Part shown: piece by piece, positions 21,721 through 34,934 of the stretch
How the letters are laid out: every line of letters starts with the position of its first letter
How positions within the stretch are numbered: position 1 is the stretch's first letter
NCBI GenBank assembly: GCA_027563935.2
Contig: CM050453.2
Span: 11,860,001 to 11,924,000, forward strand
Direction: 5' to 3'
Source of the DNA: Costus lasius
Lineage: Eukaryota; Streptophyta; Magnoliopsida; Zingiberales; Costaceae
DNA length: 64,000 bases
Notes under the pieces: model-generated
What the model was told of the DNA's origin: nothing
The model's database searches: none
Seen by the model: the letters and a program-made list of their open reading frames with translations, nothing else
Made by a program: the position numbers and the translations under genes

Positions 21721-23024
21721 CACTTTTTAAAATGCTAGTAACTGCTAGATTTTTGGTTGTAATTTGGCATTTTTCCAATTCTATCTAGAGTGATTAATTA
21801 GGGATTGATTCCTAATTAACTTTGATTACAATTTGCAGCAGCTTGATTGATTTCTTTTTGATTGGTCTTGTCTATAGATCACTCCCTTACTTGTTGGCAG
21901 ATTTTGTTTATTTTGAAATCTATCCTTGCGTTTCTTTCCATTACACGCTTCCTCATCGTGCACATGCTAATTTTGTCAGCTTCCTTAGACGTTCGCTTGT
22001 CGTTTTTTTTTTGCCATTCTCTGTTGTTCCTGCATGATTAGTGGCTCGACTGTCATGTGTTTCACTTAACTTAGACGTCTCCAAAGATGAACACGTATTC
22101 ATCAACAATTCTTTGGCGATTTGTACCCTTCAATGATAAGCTGGAATCATCCATCTGACAATTTTGTAATTCTATTGCTAGGCATCCATACACATTATTC
22201 AGAAGTAATTGGGAAGAGGAGCTTGCTTAGATAATTGCTTTGGACATACCACACTAAAGAGGTACTAGAATGGAAATGGTCTTTATGTAAAACGACCCAC
22301 ACTTCTTTTGAATATATCTTTCTCCTTCAGAATTACTACACCTATGAAGTGCTATCCTTCTCTCGACATTAAACATGCATCTTTCCAGCTTTTACTTTGG
22401 TAATCTGTATTTGGATTTCTGAATTTCTCGAAAATCATGTAACTACATTGATACATTGCATCACTTGATTTTCGATTTTAACCATCACAAGACATTGCTG
22501 AGGTTTAGAAATTGATATGGTAATGAACAAATGTTATACATGCGGGTGGAATTTAATGGTATAATGATAAACATTGTCAAATTTTCCATAGGTGGGCCAG
22601 ATTTTTCAAATTCGGGTTGATTTCACTGAAATCTTGCCCCCTTTCTGTTCATTAAATTTCATCTTAATTTTGGAAGCCTCATAATTATATCAACACATTT
22701 AAACGCTCATCCTTTGATTTCAATCCTCACAATTATGGCTAGGATTCGAAAGTCAAGTAGTAATCGTGTAATTTCTGGACATAATGGCCTTCCACAAGCC
22801 CTGTATTGGAGTATGTTGCACACATGATTAAAATTTAATGGTTCAACACATTATCTACTTAATACTAGATGAAGAGGCACATAATAGATCGATATGAACA
22901 TCATAAACTTGCTATCCCATAATAAAATGAGTTTTTGATGATATCTCCTTCTCGGTTGCTTCTTCACTAACTCGAAATGTATTTTTTTCCTCAATAACCC
23001 AATCGATTTGACTTTCACCTTCCA
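21721..23024. other. Intergenic sequence, nothing identified
   Basis: AT-rich, with only short frames and no element boundaries recognised before the hAT target duplication. Confidence 0.4.
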
Positions 23025-23644
23025 CACGGAAGTAGAGGTGGCCATGGGTCGTGCCCGCCTCGGCCCGGTTCCCGGCGGGCCGTGCCTAGCACGGCTCGTT
23101 TCAAATCGTGTCGTGCCCGGCACGGCACAGTGGAAAATTTGTTGGGCCCGGCACGGCCCGCGGCCCGATTAGGCGTGCCGACACAGGCACGGTTCCGCCG
23201 GAGAGTGAGCACGAATCCGGCACGCGGGCCAGGCACGGGCCGCGGGCTGACGTCGGCACGCCGGCCAAATACGGCCCAACAGGCCAAATGAGAAACGCGG
23301 GCCGTGTTTGGCCCGGCCCGATTGTGGCCCATGGGCCAAAGTTGGCCCACGGGCCGACTTTGGCCCACGTGCCAAATTTAAAAAAAATAAATTAATTTAA
23401 TAAGTAAATTATTACTTAATTAAAATATATAAAATATGAAAAAATAAAAAAAAATTGAGAAATTGAGAATGTATATTGCACAAATTTTTGAAAAAATGTT
23501 AAAATTTTATATATTTTAGACCGGATCCATTACAGGCTGCCTACGTACCCCACTTAAAGGAGGAATCAGGTCTACGTAGTTCTCTTTTTACAACTCTTTC
23601 TACAACTCTTTTACAACTTTTTTTATAATTATTTATTACAACGT

Positions 23645-25782
23645 TTATCCATTGTTGCTTCCGCTTGCACTTCCAAGACTTTGTTCATCTTCATCCGATG
23701 AAGTTGAATGACCAACTTTATCTTGAAGACGATCTTCAGCATCTAGCCAATCTTTAAGACAAATACACATTTCCACGCTTGCTTCGTTCATTCGGCTTCG
23801 CTTCTCGTCCAGCACCCTGCCGCATGCACTAAAACAAGACTCCGATGCTACAGTAGACACCAGAGGAGTTAGTAGATCACGTGCCATGACAGAAACCACA
23901 GGATATGATTTTCCTTGTGATCTCCACCATGATAAAATATCAAAATTATATATTTGTTCTTCTGTGAGTAAAGATGTATGATTATTTTCTAAAAAAAAAT
24001 GTTAATTCATTAAAATTACTAGATCGACTTGTTGATGTTCCTTTTCTATTTAAAATTGTGCGTATTCTTCCTGTAATATTTTTACTACTAGTAGATACAT
24101 TAGTTTGAGAGGATGTTGGAGTCATTGTATTTCCAAATTTTAAATTATAAACATTATACATTTCATCTAATAAGGTAGAAACTTCATTTTTTTTTCTCAT
24201 CTACTCCTTCAAGTTCCATATTTTTATAATATTCATCTAATAAAATATGAACCCATTCTAATTTTAATCTAGGATCCATAATTGAAGCTAAACAATATAA
24301 AGGAGATATATTTTTTCAATACTTTTTAAATTTTGTTTCCATTTTAAAAATTACTTGAAAAACATTTTCATCATGTCTATATTGAGAAAAAATTTCACTA
24401 ATTAAAACTAAATGTTCTAAAATTAAACATGATGTAGGATAATAAACACCAGATAAATGAGTGCTAGCATTATAAAAAATTTCTAAAATATTATGTAATA
24501 ACTTTGCTTTATCCCAATCATTTTCTTCAATATTTCCATCAGACATTCTTTCATTATAAAATAATGTAAGAGGATCCTTAAATGGAAAACATGTTGTTAG
24601 CATATCATAAGTAGAATTCCATTGTGTTTTAATATCAAGTTTAAATTTTTTATATGACAAACCATAAGATTTACATATTTGTCTAAAATCTTGATTTCTA
24701 GAAGGAGAAGAAGTAACAAATCTAACAGCATTTCTTAATTTAGTTACATGTTCATCTACTTCTCTTATTCCATCTTGAACACATAAGTTTAGAATATGGC
24801 ATGCACATCGTATATGAAAAAAAGCACCATTAAATATTGGATTTAACAATCTTTTTAATTTATCAATTGCACTATCATTATTACTTGCATTATCAAAACT
24901 AATTGAAAAATTTTTATTAATTATATTATATGAATATAAAATGCTATGAAATTATCTAACTATAGCATTTACAGTATGAGGATATTCAAAAATTTTAAAT
25001 GCAATAATTCTTTTTTGTATAAAAAATTCACTATCTATCCAATGTGCCATAATACACATGTATGACTGATCAGAATGATTACTGGTCCAAATATCAGATG
25101 TTAAAGAAATACAAGAAGTTAATGTAATTAAAGCTTGTAAAAGATTAGTTTTATATTCAGAAAAATTTTTTATAGCATCCCTACGCATGGTTTGTCTACT
25201 TACTTTTTTATATTTAGGTTGTAGTGATTTATGTATAAATTTTTTAAATTTATAATTTTCTGCTAAAGAAAATGGTTGTTCATCCCAAACAATAAATTTA
25301 GCTAATTCTTTTCTAAGAACTTCAGTAGAATAATTAAAAAATTCAAAAGAACTAGAGGAAATATTGAGAGTAGCCTGTGCACGATCGATTTGAGTTTGAT
25401 GGCTTTTGATGTGGCGAGTCAAATGACCAGTTCCACCCGATGATTTGCAAGTCATGACTTTTTTGCACTTCTTGCAGCTGGCTCTTTCTTCGCCGTTAAT
25501 CATCACCACATCGAAGCTCTTCCAAACGTCGCTTGTGCGTTTTCTTGAGCCCGACACAGTAGACTCGTGAGGGTTTGCACTGCATCCCTCCTCTCCCTGC
25601 ATAGTGTTAGTATGCTCAAATTCAACATGATCTTACTGTTGTTGATTTGGGTCGTAAGGCGGAGGGTTGGCATCTTGATCTTGATCGGGTGGCATAACGG
25701 GGTTAGTTGTCCCCATTAGCTCCTGCTCTAATGCCTCAAGCTCCCATGGCAAAAGATCCCATGTATTGTTAAATCTCGCCAT
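23645..25782 (-). pseudogene. hAT transposase (BED zinc finger, hATC), lightly damaged
   Basis: This would encode a RICESLEEPER/Ac-like transposase. Read on the minus strand from ATG at 25782 (MARFNNTWDLLPWELEA..), one frame continues past a TAA at 25633-25635 into MQGEEGCSANPHES. A BED finger follows (CKKCKKVM..HLTRHIKSH), then SLTSDIWTSNHSD, SFDNASNNDSAIDKL and IRCACHILNLCVQDG, typical of the hAT catalytic core, then MDPRLKLEWVHIL. The C terminus has the hATC dimerisation region (ASESCFSACGRVLDEKRS). Lesions are TAA at 25633, TAA at 24952-24954, TGA at 24316-24318 (probably from TGG) and a 1-nt shift in an A9 run at 23991-23999. Nothing else breaks the frame, so the loss of function looks recent on the scale of this window. 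No obvious intron is needed. Confidence 0.8.
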
Positions 25783-26203
25783 TAATTCTACATATAATAT
25801 TAAAAGTTAGCCAAAAAAATTTATAAAATAAGATTAAATACTTACTAATAATAAATTATACATTAAAAAATTACATTATCACGTGTTTGAAGATCGCTTA
25901 GTAAGAACTAAGAAGTTGAGGTTTCAGCCTTCAACAACCTTAACTTAAACATAATTATGAAAAAAAATTATATTAGAATAATTTAAATTTAAGTACAATT
26001 ACATTATAAAAGACTAAAAGTAAATTAATTTACTACTTACTTGATCTTCTCCATGTGACTAGATCGAGGGAGCTTTGAAATCTTGATGGCTAATTGAAAC
26101 TCAAGACTTAGAAAAGAGATTAAGAGAGTATTAAGAGAGAATGAGAAATTAATCCAAAGTTAATTGGAAACTTGTGTGAAGAAATGAGAGGGTTGGGGGG
26201 GTC

Positions 26204-26211
26204 AATTTATA
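26204..26211 (-). promoter_or_regulatory. TATA box of the hAT transposase gene
   Basis: TATAAATT on the minus strand, about 420 bp upstream of the inferred ATG and inside the 5' terminal region of the element. The position is plausible but untested. Confidence 0.4.
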
Positions 26212-26874
26212 GGGATGAATTGGGTATAAATTTACATATTTATCCCCTATTTTTAATTATTAAAAGGGGCTAAAATGGTAATTTTATAACATAAAGATAA
26301 TTATATCCCTAACTTTTAAAATTTTTCAAACCGTTATAGGGCTATTTGGGTAAAAACGCATGCTAAATTCAAACTTTTCTAACGTTGCCACCCAAATATC
26401 CGTGCCGTGCCCGTGCCGGCCCGTGTGCCGTGTGCCTGGCCCGGCACACGGGCCGAGAGGCCTCGGCCCAGCCCGACCCGAGTCGAACACGGGCCGCCCG
26501 CGGCACGTTGACTTGGTCAACAGGCCATGCCGTGCCCGGCCCGCATCGTGCTCGGCCCGCGTCGTGCCGGGCCGTGCGGGCCGGCCCCGGCCCGTTGGCC
26601 ACCTCTACACGAAAATCCAACTCAATTAAAATATCGTTGACCAAAACACAGCCTCACGTTGACCATTACAAGGAATGGCTTAGGATACTCCCCTTCTCCG
26701 AAAAGTCCAATTCAAATGACATAATGGTACACTAATGGCCCATCGTCTTCCACAAGTATGTTTTTTTTTTTTCTCATAATTACATCATGATGTAGTCACA
26801 AAAATAAGTTTCCTAATAATAAAAAATATCTTTCAAATCTTACTTATCGCACAAATGGAGAATAATTATTTTAA

Positions 26875-27265
26875 AATTTTCTTTTATTTTTCAAATTCAT
26901 CCTTGAGATTCATTTTCAATTTCAAGTTGGTCCCTTTAAACTCAATTTGCTAAAAGTATTCAAACAATTCAACACATTTTTTACATTGAAAGTAAACCTA
27001 AAATCACTTTTAAAATTTTTAATTTCTTTTACACAAATATTTTTGTTAATAAATTAATAGAATATGAAAATTATTAAAATTTAGCTTTTTTATGTCATTT
27101 TCATATGTTTGATACTTTAAAGTAAGATTACACTTTTCTTTTATTTTTCAATTTCATCCCTAAAAGATTCACTTTGAATTTCAAGTAGGTACTTTAAACT
27201 CTATTAGCTAAAAATGTTCAAACAATAATTTTTTTACATTGATATTCTAAGAATACCTAAATTCA
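26875..27265. repeat. ~250-bp direct duplication upstream of the GATA gene
   Basis: The segment CACTTTTCTTTTATTTTTCA..TTGAATTTCAAGT.GGT..CTTTAAACTC..CATTGA is present at about 26875-27010 and again at about 27125-27265. It is diverged and AT-rich. The rest of 26616-27400 shows no feature. Confidence 0.55.
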
Positions 27266-27407
27266 CTTTAGTTTTAATAAAATTTAGGGGTTTTTTAAAA
27301 TTTGTATACTTTTATAATAAAAAGGGGAAAAAAAAAGCAACGAGTATTTAGTCAAGTTGTTTACTTAACACACACATACATCCCAATAGGCAGTCATAGA
27401 AGCCAAG

Positions 27408-27416
27408 TATAAAAGG
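27408..27416 (+). promoter_or_regulatory. TATA box of the GATA factor gene
   Basis: TATAAAAGG lies about 430 bp upstream of the start codon. A transcript starting near 27440 would have a C/T-rich 5' leader of about 400 nt (CTCCTCTCCTTTTCCTCC..). Confidence 0.6.
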
Positions 27417-27843
27417 AGAAGGCAGGAAGAAAAAGGGCCTCCATTTCCTATTCATCTCCTCTCCTTTTCCTCCACCATTAATTCCTTTGGATTCTAATTC
27501 ATTTTCACTACAATCTCACCTCTGCCTGCAAATTTTTCTCTTTTTTTCCAATCCATTTCTTCATCCTCTCTCCTTCTCCTTCCTCTTTCTTGCCCCTTTT
27601 CTTCTCCTTCTAGCTTCGGCGAGCTATTTTGCCTGTGAAAATGGTGTTGTGACTATGTTCTGAGTCTTTGAGGAGCCACTGTTATTGGTTTGGGCCTGCG
27701 AGGAATCATTTGGAACTTCTCTAATTTTAGCACAATTTATCACACTAAAAACGGTTCTTTTTTTTTTTTCGTTCTGTTTCTGATTTTGTGCTGATTTGTA
27801 TTGGGGATTGAAAAGGGGGTTAAAAAGGGAAGGATTTGGTAAC

Positions 27844-30800
27844 ATGAGAAAGCAAGGACCATGCCGCCATTGTGGTGTCACAAGTGAGCTCTCGTTTTGC
27901 TTCTGACATGTTCTGGATCTCTGTCCTGCTTGTGTTAGAATTTATTTCGCTGTCTAATTTTTGACCTTTTTCGTTGTAAAAAAGCTTAAAAATTGGTCTA
28001 AGATTGTGGTCTGAATTTCTTTCTACCTTCTTAATTTTCTTCTAATTGGATTTCTTCCTCTTGATTTAAGTTCGCTCTGTGAATTTCCTTAAGATTTCAT
28101 ATCAAGAGCATGAGGCAAATATTCTGTGATGCAGAGAAACTTTTATTTTGTTGGTTCCTCTGCATATTCTTCTTGTTCTTTGGTTTTCTTAATTAGTCGT
28201 GGAAAAGGGTTGGACTTAGCCTGTCTAATATTACGAAGTGAATCTAATTGAAGCATTTTGTCCCTTTTATTTTTCACAAACGTTATCCCGAGTAAGGCTT
28301 TGTATACTCCAAGCTGCTTGTTCTAAGCATTAGATTATGTCTGCTGATTGTGTTAACTTCCCTCGTTTTGCTAGTCTGCGATGCACAGGAACCGCTTGTT
28401 TGTAATGGTTGACTTGTCCCTAGTTTGGTAACTCTCGGGCTATATGTGCTTCCTGTGATTTTTGCCTGAATGAGATTTTGCTTGCATTGGTTGACTTATC
28501 TCCACTCACTGACTGTTGATGGCAGATTCAGTAACATGCTATTGTTCCTGCCCCTTTATGCATTTCTATTGCTAATAGGCATTCTGAATTCATTGTGTTC
28601 TATAGTGGAGTTCAAGTTAGGTTTTTGTTCCAGTAAACTTCAATACAATGTAGCATTGAGAAGATGACACTAAAGAACTAGAGTATTCATAGTACAAAGT
28701 TACCAACAAAGATGTGGCAAATACTGCCCTTTTCTTTAAATACCGATTGTTTTAGCCAGAAAACTCACTTAGATGAGCTTTGTCTCGCTACTATCCTGCC
28801 ATTAGAAATGTGTTTTGAATGTAACAAATAAATTTAGTGGCTAATCTCAGTGAAACTCATATATGATTGACAAAATTTTTGGCTAGTTTATAAGTAGAGA
28901 ATGGCAATCATTCTTCAGTTCTCTTATTTTTATTACCTCTACTTAGGGGAAGCTCCATGGCATTCTCTTTTAGAATTAGAATTTCTTCATTGAGGCTCTT
29001 TAGTCAAAACTAGAGAACTGCACCTTGTTTGTTTATGTAGATTCTGAAATATTCTTTGATTGTAAAAATCAAGGAAAATCAAGGCAAACATAGACTTCCA
29101 AAGTTGGAATTCGTATTTCGAGTCCAAATGAAAGGACTCGATCTTAGATGGAAATTGCAAGCTAGAAGCAATACTGAATTGAAAAATAGTGTTGATTGTT
29201 GGACTTGTTACATTGTGCTGCTTACAGCAATCATATGAAGTATTGATAAATCTACCTTGTGTTGTAAACATGGCAAAAATGAAATGCTTGAATGCAAGAG
29301 TTTCGTGTTGGAAGACAGATGCATAGATCGTTTACTTATATTTGTGTTCATTTTTACATTTTTAACATAATTATGTAATCATTTATATTTTGAATCATAC
29401 AATTTCTAATATAGTTGTTATATTCACCACTTCTCATTTGAATGGCAAAAAAAAGCTCATTTTAGTTAATTTTGATACCGTTCTCTTAAATTTTCGTTCT
29501 TAGAAAGAAACTTCATCTTGAATAGGCACACCTCTCTGGCGAAACGGACCACCTGAAAAGCCAGTTCTATGCAATGCATGTGGTTCAAGGTGGAGAACCA
29601 AGGGTTCTTTGACAAACTATATACCGCTTCATGCTCGTGAGCCTTTGTCTTCGGATGATTTGGATGCGCCTAAACTCAATGATCACAAGCCACAAAAGAA
29701 GAGACAAAATGATTCTGCACTGGAAAGTGAACTTAAAGTGCAGTATTGTGATCAGAACTTCCGCAAAATTGAAGAGGGAGATTCAAGCAATCAATGTAGT
29801 TATGAGTCTGCCATATCTGGCTCAGAAAGTTGTGTGCATTTCGGTACCACTGATGCAAGTGATATAACAGGTTATTATATTACCTCTTCTGTTGGTTGCG
29901 AATTTTTGACTATCACATCTTTAGGAGTAACTCTTACAATACCTTATTTGACTTTTCTTTTCTTATGTTTCATTTCTTGTGAATTTATGCAGACATAAAA
30001 TTCATCGTTTATGAAGAGAATCATATTCTACTGAACTTGAGTTAGTGTCTGTCTACAATACCCCAATTTTAATCTGCTAGAAACAAAATCCAATTTATAA
30101 TCAGTCCAACTTGATGAATCAGCGGAAGTTTCAACAATATGTGATTTTTAGCTGACAAAACCATAATTTTCTGGTTACAATTCTTGCATATCAAAAAGTT
30201 GACATATGTGAATTTGTTGGTTGTGTGTGTGTGTGTTTAGATGTATGTGTCATTACTCATTAGTACCACGTTTGTTCTTTGCATTTTCTATGATAAAATG
30301 TTGCTAACTTGCCACCACCTTTTTTGTGGTCATCCTTCAATTTTGACTTTTTACCCTTGTGAATGAGTTAATATGCAAATGGATGAACTTCTACTGTCAG
30401 CAACCCAATGTTTCAGAAACTTGTGACCATAACTATGTGTTGTCAATTAATAGTTTTCACTTTGCTCTTCAGGATCAGTGCAGTCAAATGCATGGGATTC
30501 AGTAGTGCCTTCTAAGAAGAGAACATTTATGACTCGTCCGAAGCCTTCTCCTGTTGAAAAACTCACAAAGGATCTATATTTCATATTGCATGAAGAACAG
30601 GCCTCTAACCTGACCATAACCTCAGAAGATGATCTGCTTTATGACAGTGCAACTCCATTTGATTCTTCAGAAATTGGATATGGAGGTATACTCATTAAAC
30701 CTCCACACTCGAAATCAATAGAGGAGGAATCAGAGGCAAGTTCTTTTGCATTAGACAAATCACATGGTAACAACGAAGGCTATTCTGGTGGTTCAGCACA

Positions 30801-32664
30801 TTTTCTAGTAACCGATGAAAGAAAAACTCTTCTGAATTATAATACTGCAAAAATGAAGTCTTCGGCAGTAATATCACATGAGAATGCTAAAAGGTAATTT
30901 CTTGCATGCACGAGAACATGAGACATCTCTGAATGATGCTCTTGGGGCCTTGCTCCAGTGGAAGACTGAAATTTTTGCTTCCTTGTGCACTTAGTTTTGC
31001 AAAATTAGGCTCATTAGAGTTAATTTTTACCCTTTTCTGTGTCATTTGCAGATATAAGACTTCCTATGAAAAGTTAAAGATCCTGCAAGATAGGAACTCT
31101 CCACTAGGCTCTACTGATTTAGATGTGCGAATTTAGTTCTTTTATATCTAACTATGTTTATTGTTTTATATGTCAAAACATGTACGGTTGACAAATATCC
31201 ACAATGATATCTAATTTGAACATTTTACCTTGGTAGGTTTTCATTAACTTTCAGACTTTCATGAAAAGTCTGACATACAAGGAACAACAACTTTTGATGA
31301 AATATCTACCATCTGTTGATACTGCTGAACCTCCTGAAAGGTCTGTTTATTTTTGCTTACTGGCTTCATTTAATTCTGAAGTTATTAGTAGTCTTCTTCA
31401 AGGTAAAATTGACACTTGGCCATACTATCTTGTTGATGTGGCAGCCTCAAGAACATGTTTGCTAGTCCTCAATTCTCTGAGACATTATCTCTCTTCCAAC
31501 GACTGCTTCAGGAAGGAGTTTTTGATCTCTCCTGGACAGGTGCCAATGCTGAAGAGTGCAGGCAATTTAAGAAGCTCCTGTTACTAAATTCTGTTAACTC
31601 TAAATGGTTAGAGTGCTATCAGAAACTGAAGGTAAAAAATTCTTTGCACTAGTTATTGCTTTGGAGTATACATCTACAGGGAATTTAGTATGGCATTGTG
31701 ATAAAATGCTCGGTCTTAATTCTGCTTGATTTTGGACCTCAATTTCTGCAGGATGCAGCCTCCAAGAAGATAATAGGAAATGAAAAACTGAACAAACATA
31801 TGCAAGCTGAGCTTTCCTACTGTGGATCACTTAAAAGAGATTATGAGAAGCAAAACCAGAAGCATCTAGGTTTGGTTATTTCATATTGATTCGCTGTATA
31901 TCTACCTAATACAACTTTGTTCTTCACTTTCTAGGAATCCTTTAGCTTCATGTTGTTGACTTGTGGAAATGGTGTTTTGGTATAATAAAACTCCATTTTA
32001 CACTTTAAATTCAGACTATTTTTGAGGAATGCCAATATCTCCTCAGGAAACATACACATTGATTCACAAGGAAGCAACAGTTGATAAATATGGCATATCT
32101 AACCCAATATACCATAAGAAGAATGTCTTGTGCCCTCACATTATATGATCACTATAACTATTTAATGTTTTCCACAAGTACTATGTTTGTCCTTGCGATT
32201 GACGGTTCTTGCGAATCGAACGATGAACTCTCTAGTCTCTACTAAGATAACTTTTGAATTGTGCTGTTGATGCAGATCAGCAAACCACTATGAGAAGCCC
32301 CAAGAGATTGTGCATCTCTGGGGTCATGAATCCTCCTTCAAAATGCTCATCTCAGCTGGAACCTAGTGCTGTATCCAAATTAACTGATGACACAGGGGAG
32401 CTGGTTGATCATGATGGGGCTTGCTTCAGTTCCAGAAGAATTCCATCCTTTCTTTCTGATTGGACCTCTATGCTAGCTCCATCATACTTTGTTGCTGATA
32501 ATTCTGACGCTGACTTGCTTCTCGATGTGCGCTGCGGCGCTTCATTTCCTGAAGCAGAACTCGTTTACCCCTCATGGAAACAGGAAAAGAACCAAAATGC
32601 TTCCACAGCAGAGAGTGGACTTGAGGCTGCTGACCACCCGTCTTCAAGCTTCAGCAACAAGTGA
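27844..32664 (+). CDS. GATA26: GATA-type zinc-finger transcription factor, GATA26/27-like
   Basis: Nuclear DNA-binding regulator of the plant GATA class that combines an N-terminal GATA finger with an ASXH/DEUBAD-type domain. Eight coding exons give 558 codons: 27844-27883, 29526-29870, 30473-30893, 31052-31124, 31237-31340, 31445-31631, 31752-31869 and 32276-32664, all with GT..AG introns and matching phases. The finger spans exons 1-2: C7, C10, C29 and C32 in a CX2CX18CX2C arrangement (MRKQGPCRHCGVTS, then TPLWRNGPPEKPVLCNAC), followed by GSRWRTKGSLTNYIPLHAR. Residues about 294-390 (FMKSLTYKEQQLLMKYLPSV, then FASPQFSETLSLFQRLLQEG and FDLSWTGANAEECRQFKKLL) match the ASXH-like region of Arabidopsis GATA26/27. 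The length is close to those proteins (about 470-510). Intron 1 is 1.6 kb. No disruption was seen, so the gene is probably functional. The paralogue assignment is tentative. Confidence 0.9.
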
Positions 32665-33660
32665 TCGAGGCATTGATTACGGAGTGGTATTGTATTGTCA
32701 CTTATGTCCATCGGAGAACAACTGAAGGAACAGTTCCATGAGAATAGGTGATGCAATGCTCTTTGCCCTTCTTTTTTGTCATACTACTCATGTAATTATT
32801 CAACCATGTGGAGTACTGCCAATTACATTTTAAACTGGCTTGGAGTGGTTTCTACCTTGTTTTAGCCTGCATGATAGATGCCATGTTACTCAAAAGACTG
32901 AAGAGCAATGCGCATTGCAGAGTTCACTGTATTCAAATAGGAAATGCTCTATCGTCAATAAGCTAACTTTTGTAAGTTTTATGGATTGGATCAATAGATC
33001 AAAATTATAATTGAAATCTAACATTGTTAGAAACATAGCAAAGTATGAATGTGCAATCTATGTATGAACAAAAATATCACAATACCTTCAAACATAGAAA
33101 AAGAGATCTAGTCTTTTATTTTTTTTAATAAAGTTTTTTATACTCTATTACATTTTTATTATATTAAAAAAAAGGAAAAACCAGATTATCAACAATAAAA
33201 ATAGTAAAAAAAAAATACTTGTGTTAATTATAAAGTGCAATTGAAATTTGAAAGAGGCTCTCTTAAATTGCACCCATTTACCGACGAATACTTTTGTTCT
33301 ATTTGATAATAGAAATTAAAAAAAAAAGTTATACTCGGTTTAGAAAATATCCACAATAGAAGGGTGTTTTGGATAAAAGCCTTATATTTCTTTTTTTTTT
33401 CCAACTGAATTAAATAGATGGATGGAAATTGGGTTTTTTTTATTTTTATCAATTATTTTTAATTACGACTATATTCACTCTTGCTACCCTCTATTCTACC
33501 CATCTCTCCAAGTAAACACATCGTCGCATTCCGTCGGTCCCACTAATTGAATATGGCACGAATGAGTGCCTTTTTCTCGTCCCCCTGACACACGTTACGA
33601 ACTCACCGCCTCCCGTTTACCTGGGACGACTTACAAAAAATTAATTAATAATTCAAAGGT
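32665..33660. other. GATA gene 3' UTR and AT-rich spacer
   Basis: The 3' UTR probably extends to about 32850-32960. 33000-33480 is AT-rich with A and T runs and no gene. 33480-33660 leads into the PRA1 promoter. Confidence 0.4.
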
Positions 33661-33662
33661 GA

Positions 33663-33670
33663 TATAAATA
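33663..33670 (+). promoter_or_regulatory. TATA box of the PRA1-family gene
   Basis: TATAAATA, 119 bp upstream of the ATG, would give a short leader of roughly 90 nt. Confidence 0.5.
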
Positions 33671-33781
33671 TTGTTATAGGTACGCATTCCCCTTCCCCCT
33701 TCCTGCACCCGCCGGCGATACTCTTACGAGTAGCCCAAACCAACCCTTACGCTGCATACCAAAAGTATCCCACGAAGCGCA

Positions 33782-34354
33782 ATGTTGAGCCACGGCGGAG
33801 TACTCCGGCGATCCTCCTCCGTCGTCGAGCGCGCCCGCGACGGCGCCCGCCGCATGCGCAAGTCCATCGCCCGCTTCTCCCGCCCGCAGTCCTTCGCCGC
33901 GCCGGCCGACGCGGAAGCCGCTGCCATCCGCGCCGTCCGCAACCTCCGCTTCTTCCGCCTCCACTATGCCTTTCTTCTCTGGTTCATCCTCCTCGCCGCT
34001 CTCTTCCCCCACCACAGGGCAACCATGCTCTTCCTCATGGCCGCCTCCAAGGTCGCCCTCTTGTGCGGCGCCGCCCTTAGGGTCTTCCCTAGTTCACCCC
34101 TTCTCCTCCGGATCATCAACCGTAGGCTGGTAGCCGCGCTCTTTCTGGCAGCGATCGGGGCCGAGCTGGTGGTGACGGGGGCCGTGGTGCAGGTCCTGCT
34201 CGCGATGGACGTCGGGGTGCCTCTGGTGCTGCTGCACGCCGTGTTCCGCAAGCGGGACGATCTAATGGTGAGCGGCGAGGAGGCGGCCGGCGCGGATGAT
34301 GGATTTGGGCCGATCGCGGAGAAGAAGGGGGATCTTGAATTGGGAACTCGGTAA
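33782..34354 (+). CDS. PRA1 (prenylated Rab acceptor) family protein
   Basis: Intronless, 190 codons. PRA1 proteins are small membrane proteins of the ER, Golgi and endosomes that bind prenylated Rab GTPases and take part in vesicle transport. The N-terminal ~55 residues are basic and cytosolic-looking (MLSHGGVLRRSSSVVERARD; RPQSFAAP). RAVRNLRFFRLHYAFLLWFI resembles the PRA1 signature of an Arg/Asn-rich stretch followed by a N/H-Y hydrophobic start. Four hydrophobic segments follow in two pairs: about 62-75, 81-98, 117-141 and 145-155. An acidic tail follows (GEEAAGADDG). The length suits the family (about 180-230). The ATG is the first in frame and lies 119 bp after a TATA box. GC-rich composition is typical of monocot intronless genes. 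The exact subclade is not resolved. Confidence 0.7.
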   Translation: MLSHGGVLRRSSSVVERARDGARRMRKSIARFSRPQSFAAPADAEAAAIRAVRNLRFFRLHYAFLLWFILLAALFPHHRATMLFLMAASKVALLCGAALRVFPSSPLLLRIINRRLVAALFLAAIGAELVVTGAVVQVLLAMDVGVPLVLLHAVFRKRDDLMVSGEEAAGADDGFGPIAEKKGDLELGTR

Positions 34355-34931
34355 AAGCCCTAATCTTTAGCTACCTTTTTCTTATTAATTTTCTTTTGTC
34401 ATGTCATAGATACTAAATTATAAAATTAACTAACAAAACTCCTTGGGTTCTTCGATTGGAAAGAAAGAATCAAAGAACCAGTGAACTTGAACAATGTTTC
34501 ATGTGACCTAAGAAACTAACAATGAATCACAAAATTATGGTCTGAGACTACAGGAACAATTGAATTTATTATCTGGTTTCTTAATTGTAATATTTCTTGT
34601 CATAAGATTGCAAAAGCAAAAACTGGATATTTGATTTGTTGACTTACTAACCTGCCTATTGTAATGGAAATGATACTCCCTTTTGCAGAAAAGCAAGCTA
34701 AACATTAAAAGTATGAACTTTTGGAGAGCTTGTGCTAATTGATTCTCCAATCTATGCGGCTTTGTGAACAAATAAAATCCACACAAATTTCTCACTCCAT
34801 TTGATATTTGCACTATATTTACATATTAGGTGATGAACAAGATCATGGACATAAGCTAGCTAAATAAACCTCTGCATTATTACTTCTTAACCTAGAGGAA
34901 CATGACTGAATCATGTGCATAAGGAAGACTC
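34355..34931. other. PRA1 gene 3' flank, nothing identified
   Basis: AT-rich with short frames only. Confidence 0.4.
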
Positions 34932-34934
34932 TGA

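Larger units (their letters stand above)
23033..26607 (-). mobile_element. hAT transposon, almost intact
   Basis: The terminal inverted repeats are TAGAGGTGGCCA at 23033 and TGGCCACCTCTA ending at 26607. The flanking octamers are CACGGAAG (23025-23032) and CACGAAAA (26608-26615), a 6/8-matching 8-bp target duplication, as expected for the hAT superfamily. Both subterminal 300-350 bp regions are packed with GGCCCG/CGGCACG words, the usual place for transposase binding sites, while the interior is AT-rich. The single gene is on the minus strand with a TATAAATT box at 26204-26211. Confidence 0.85.
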
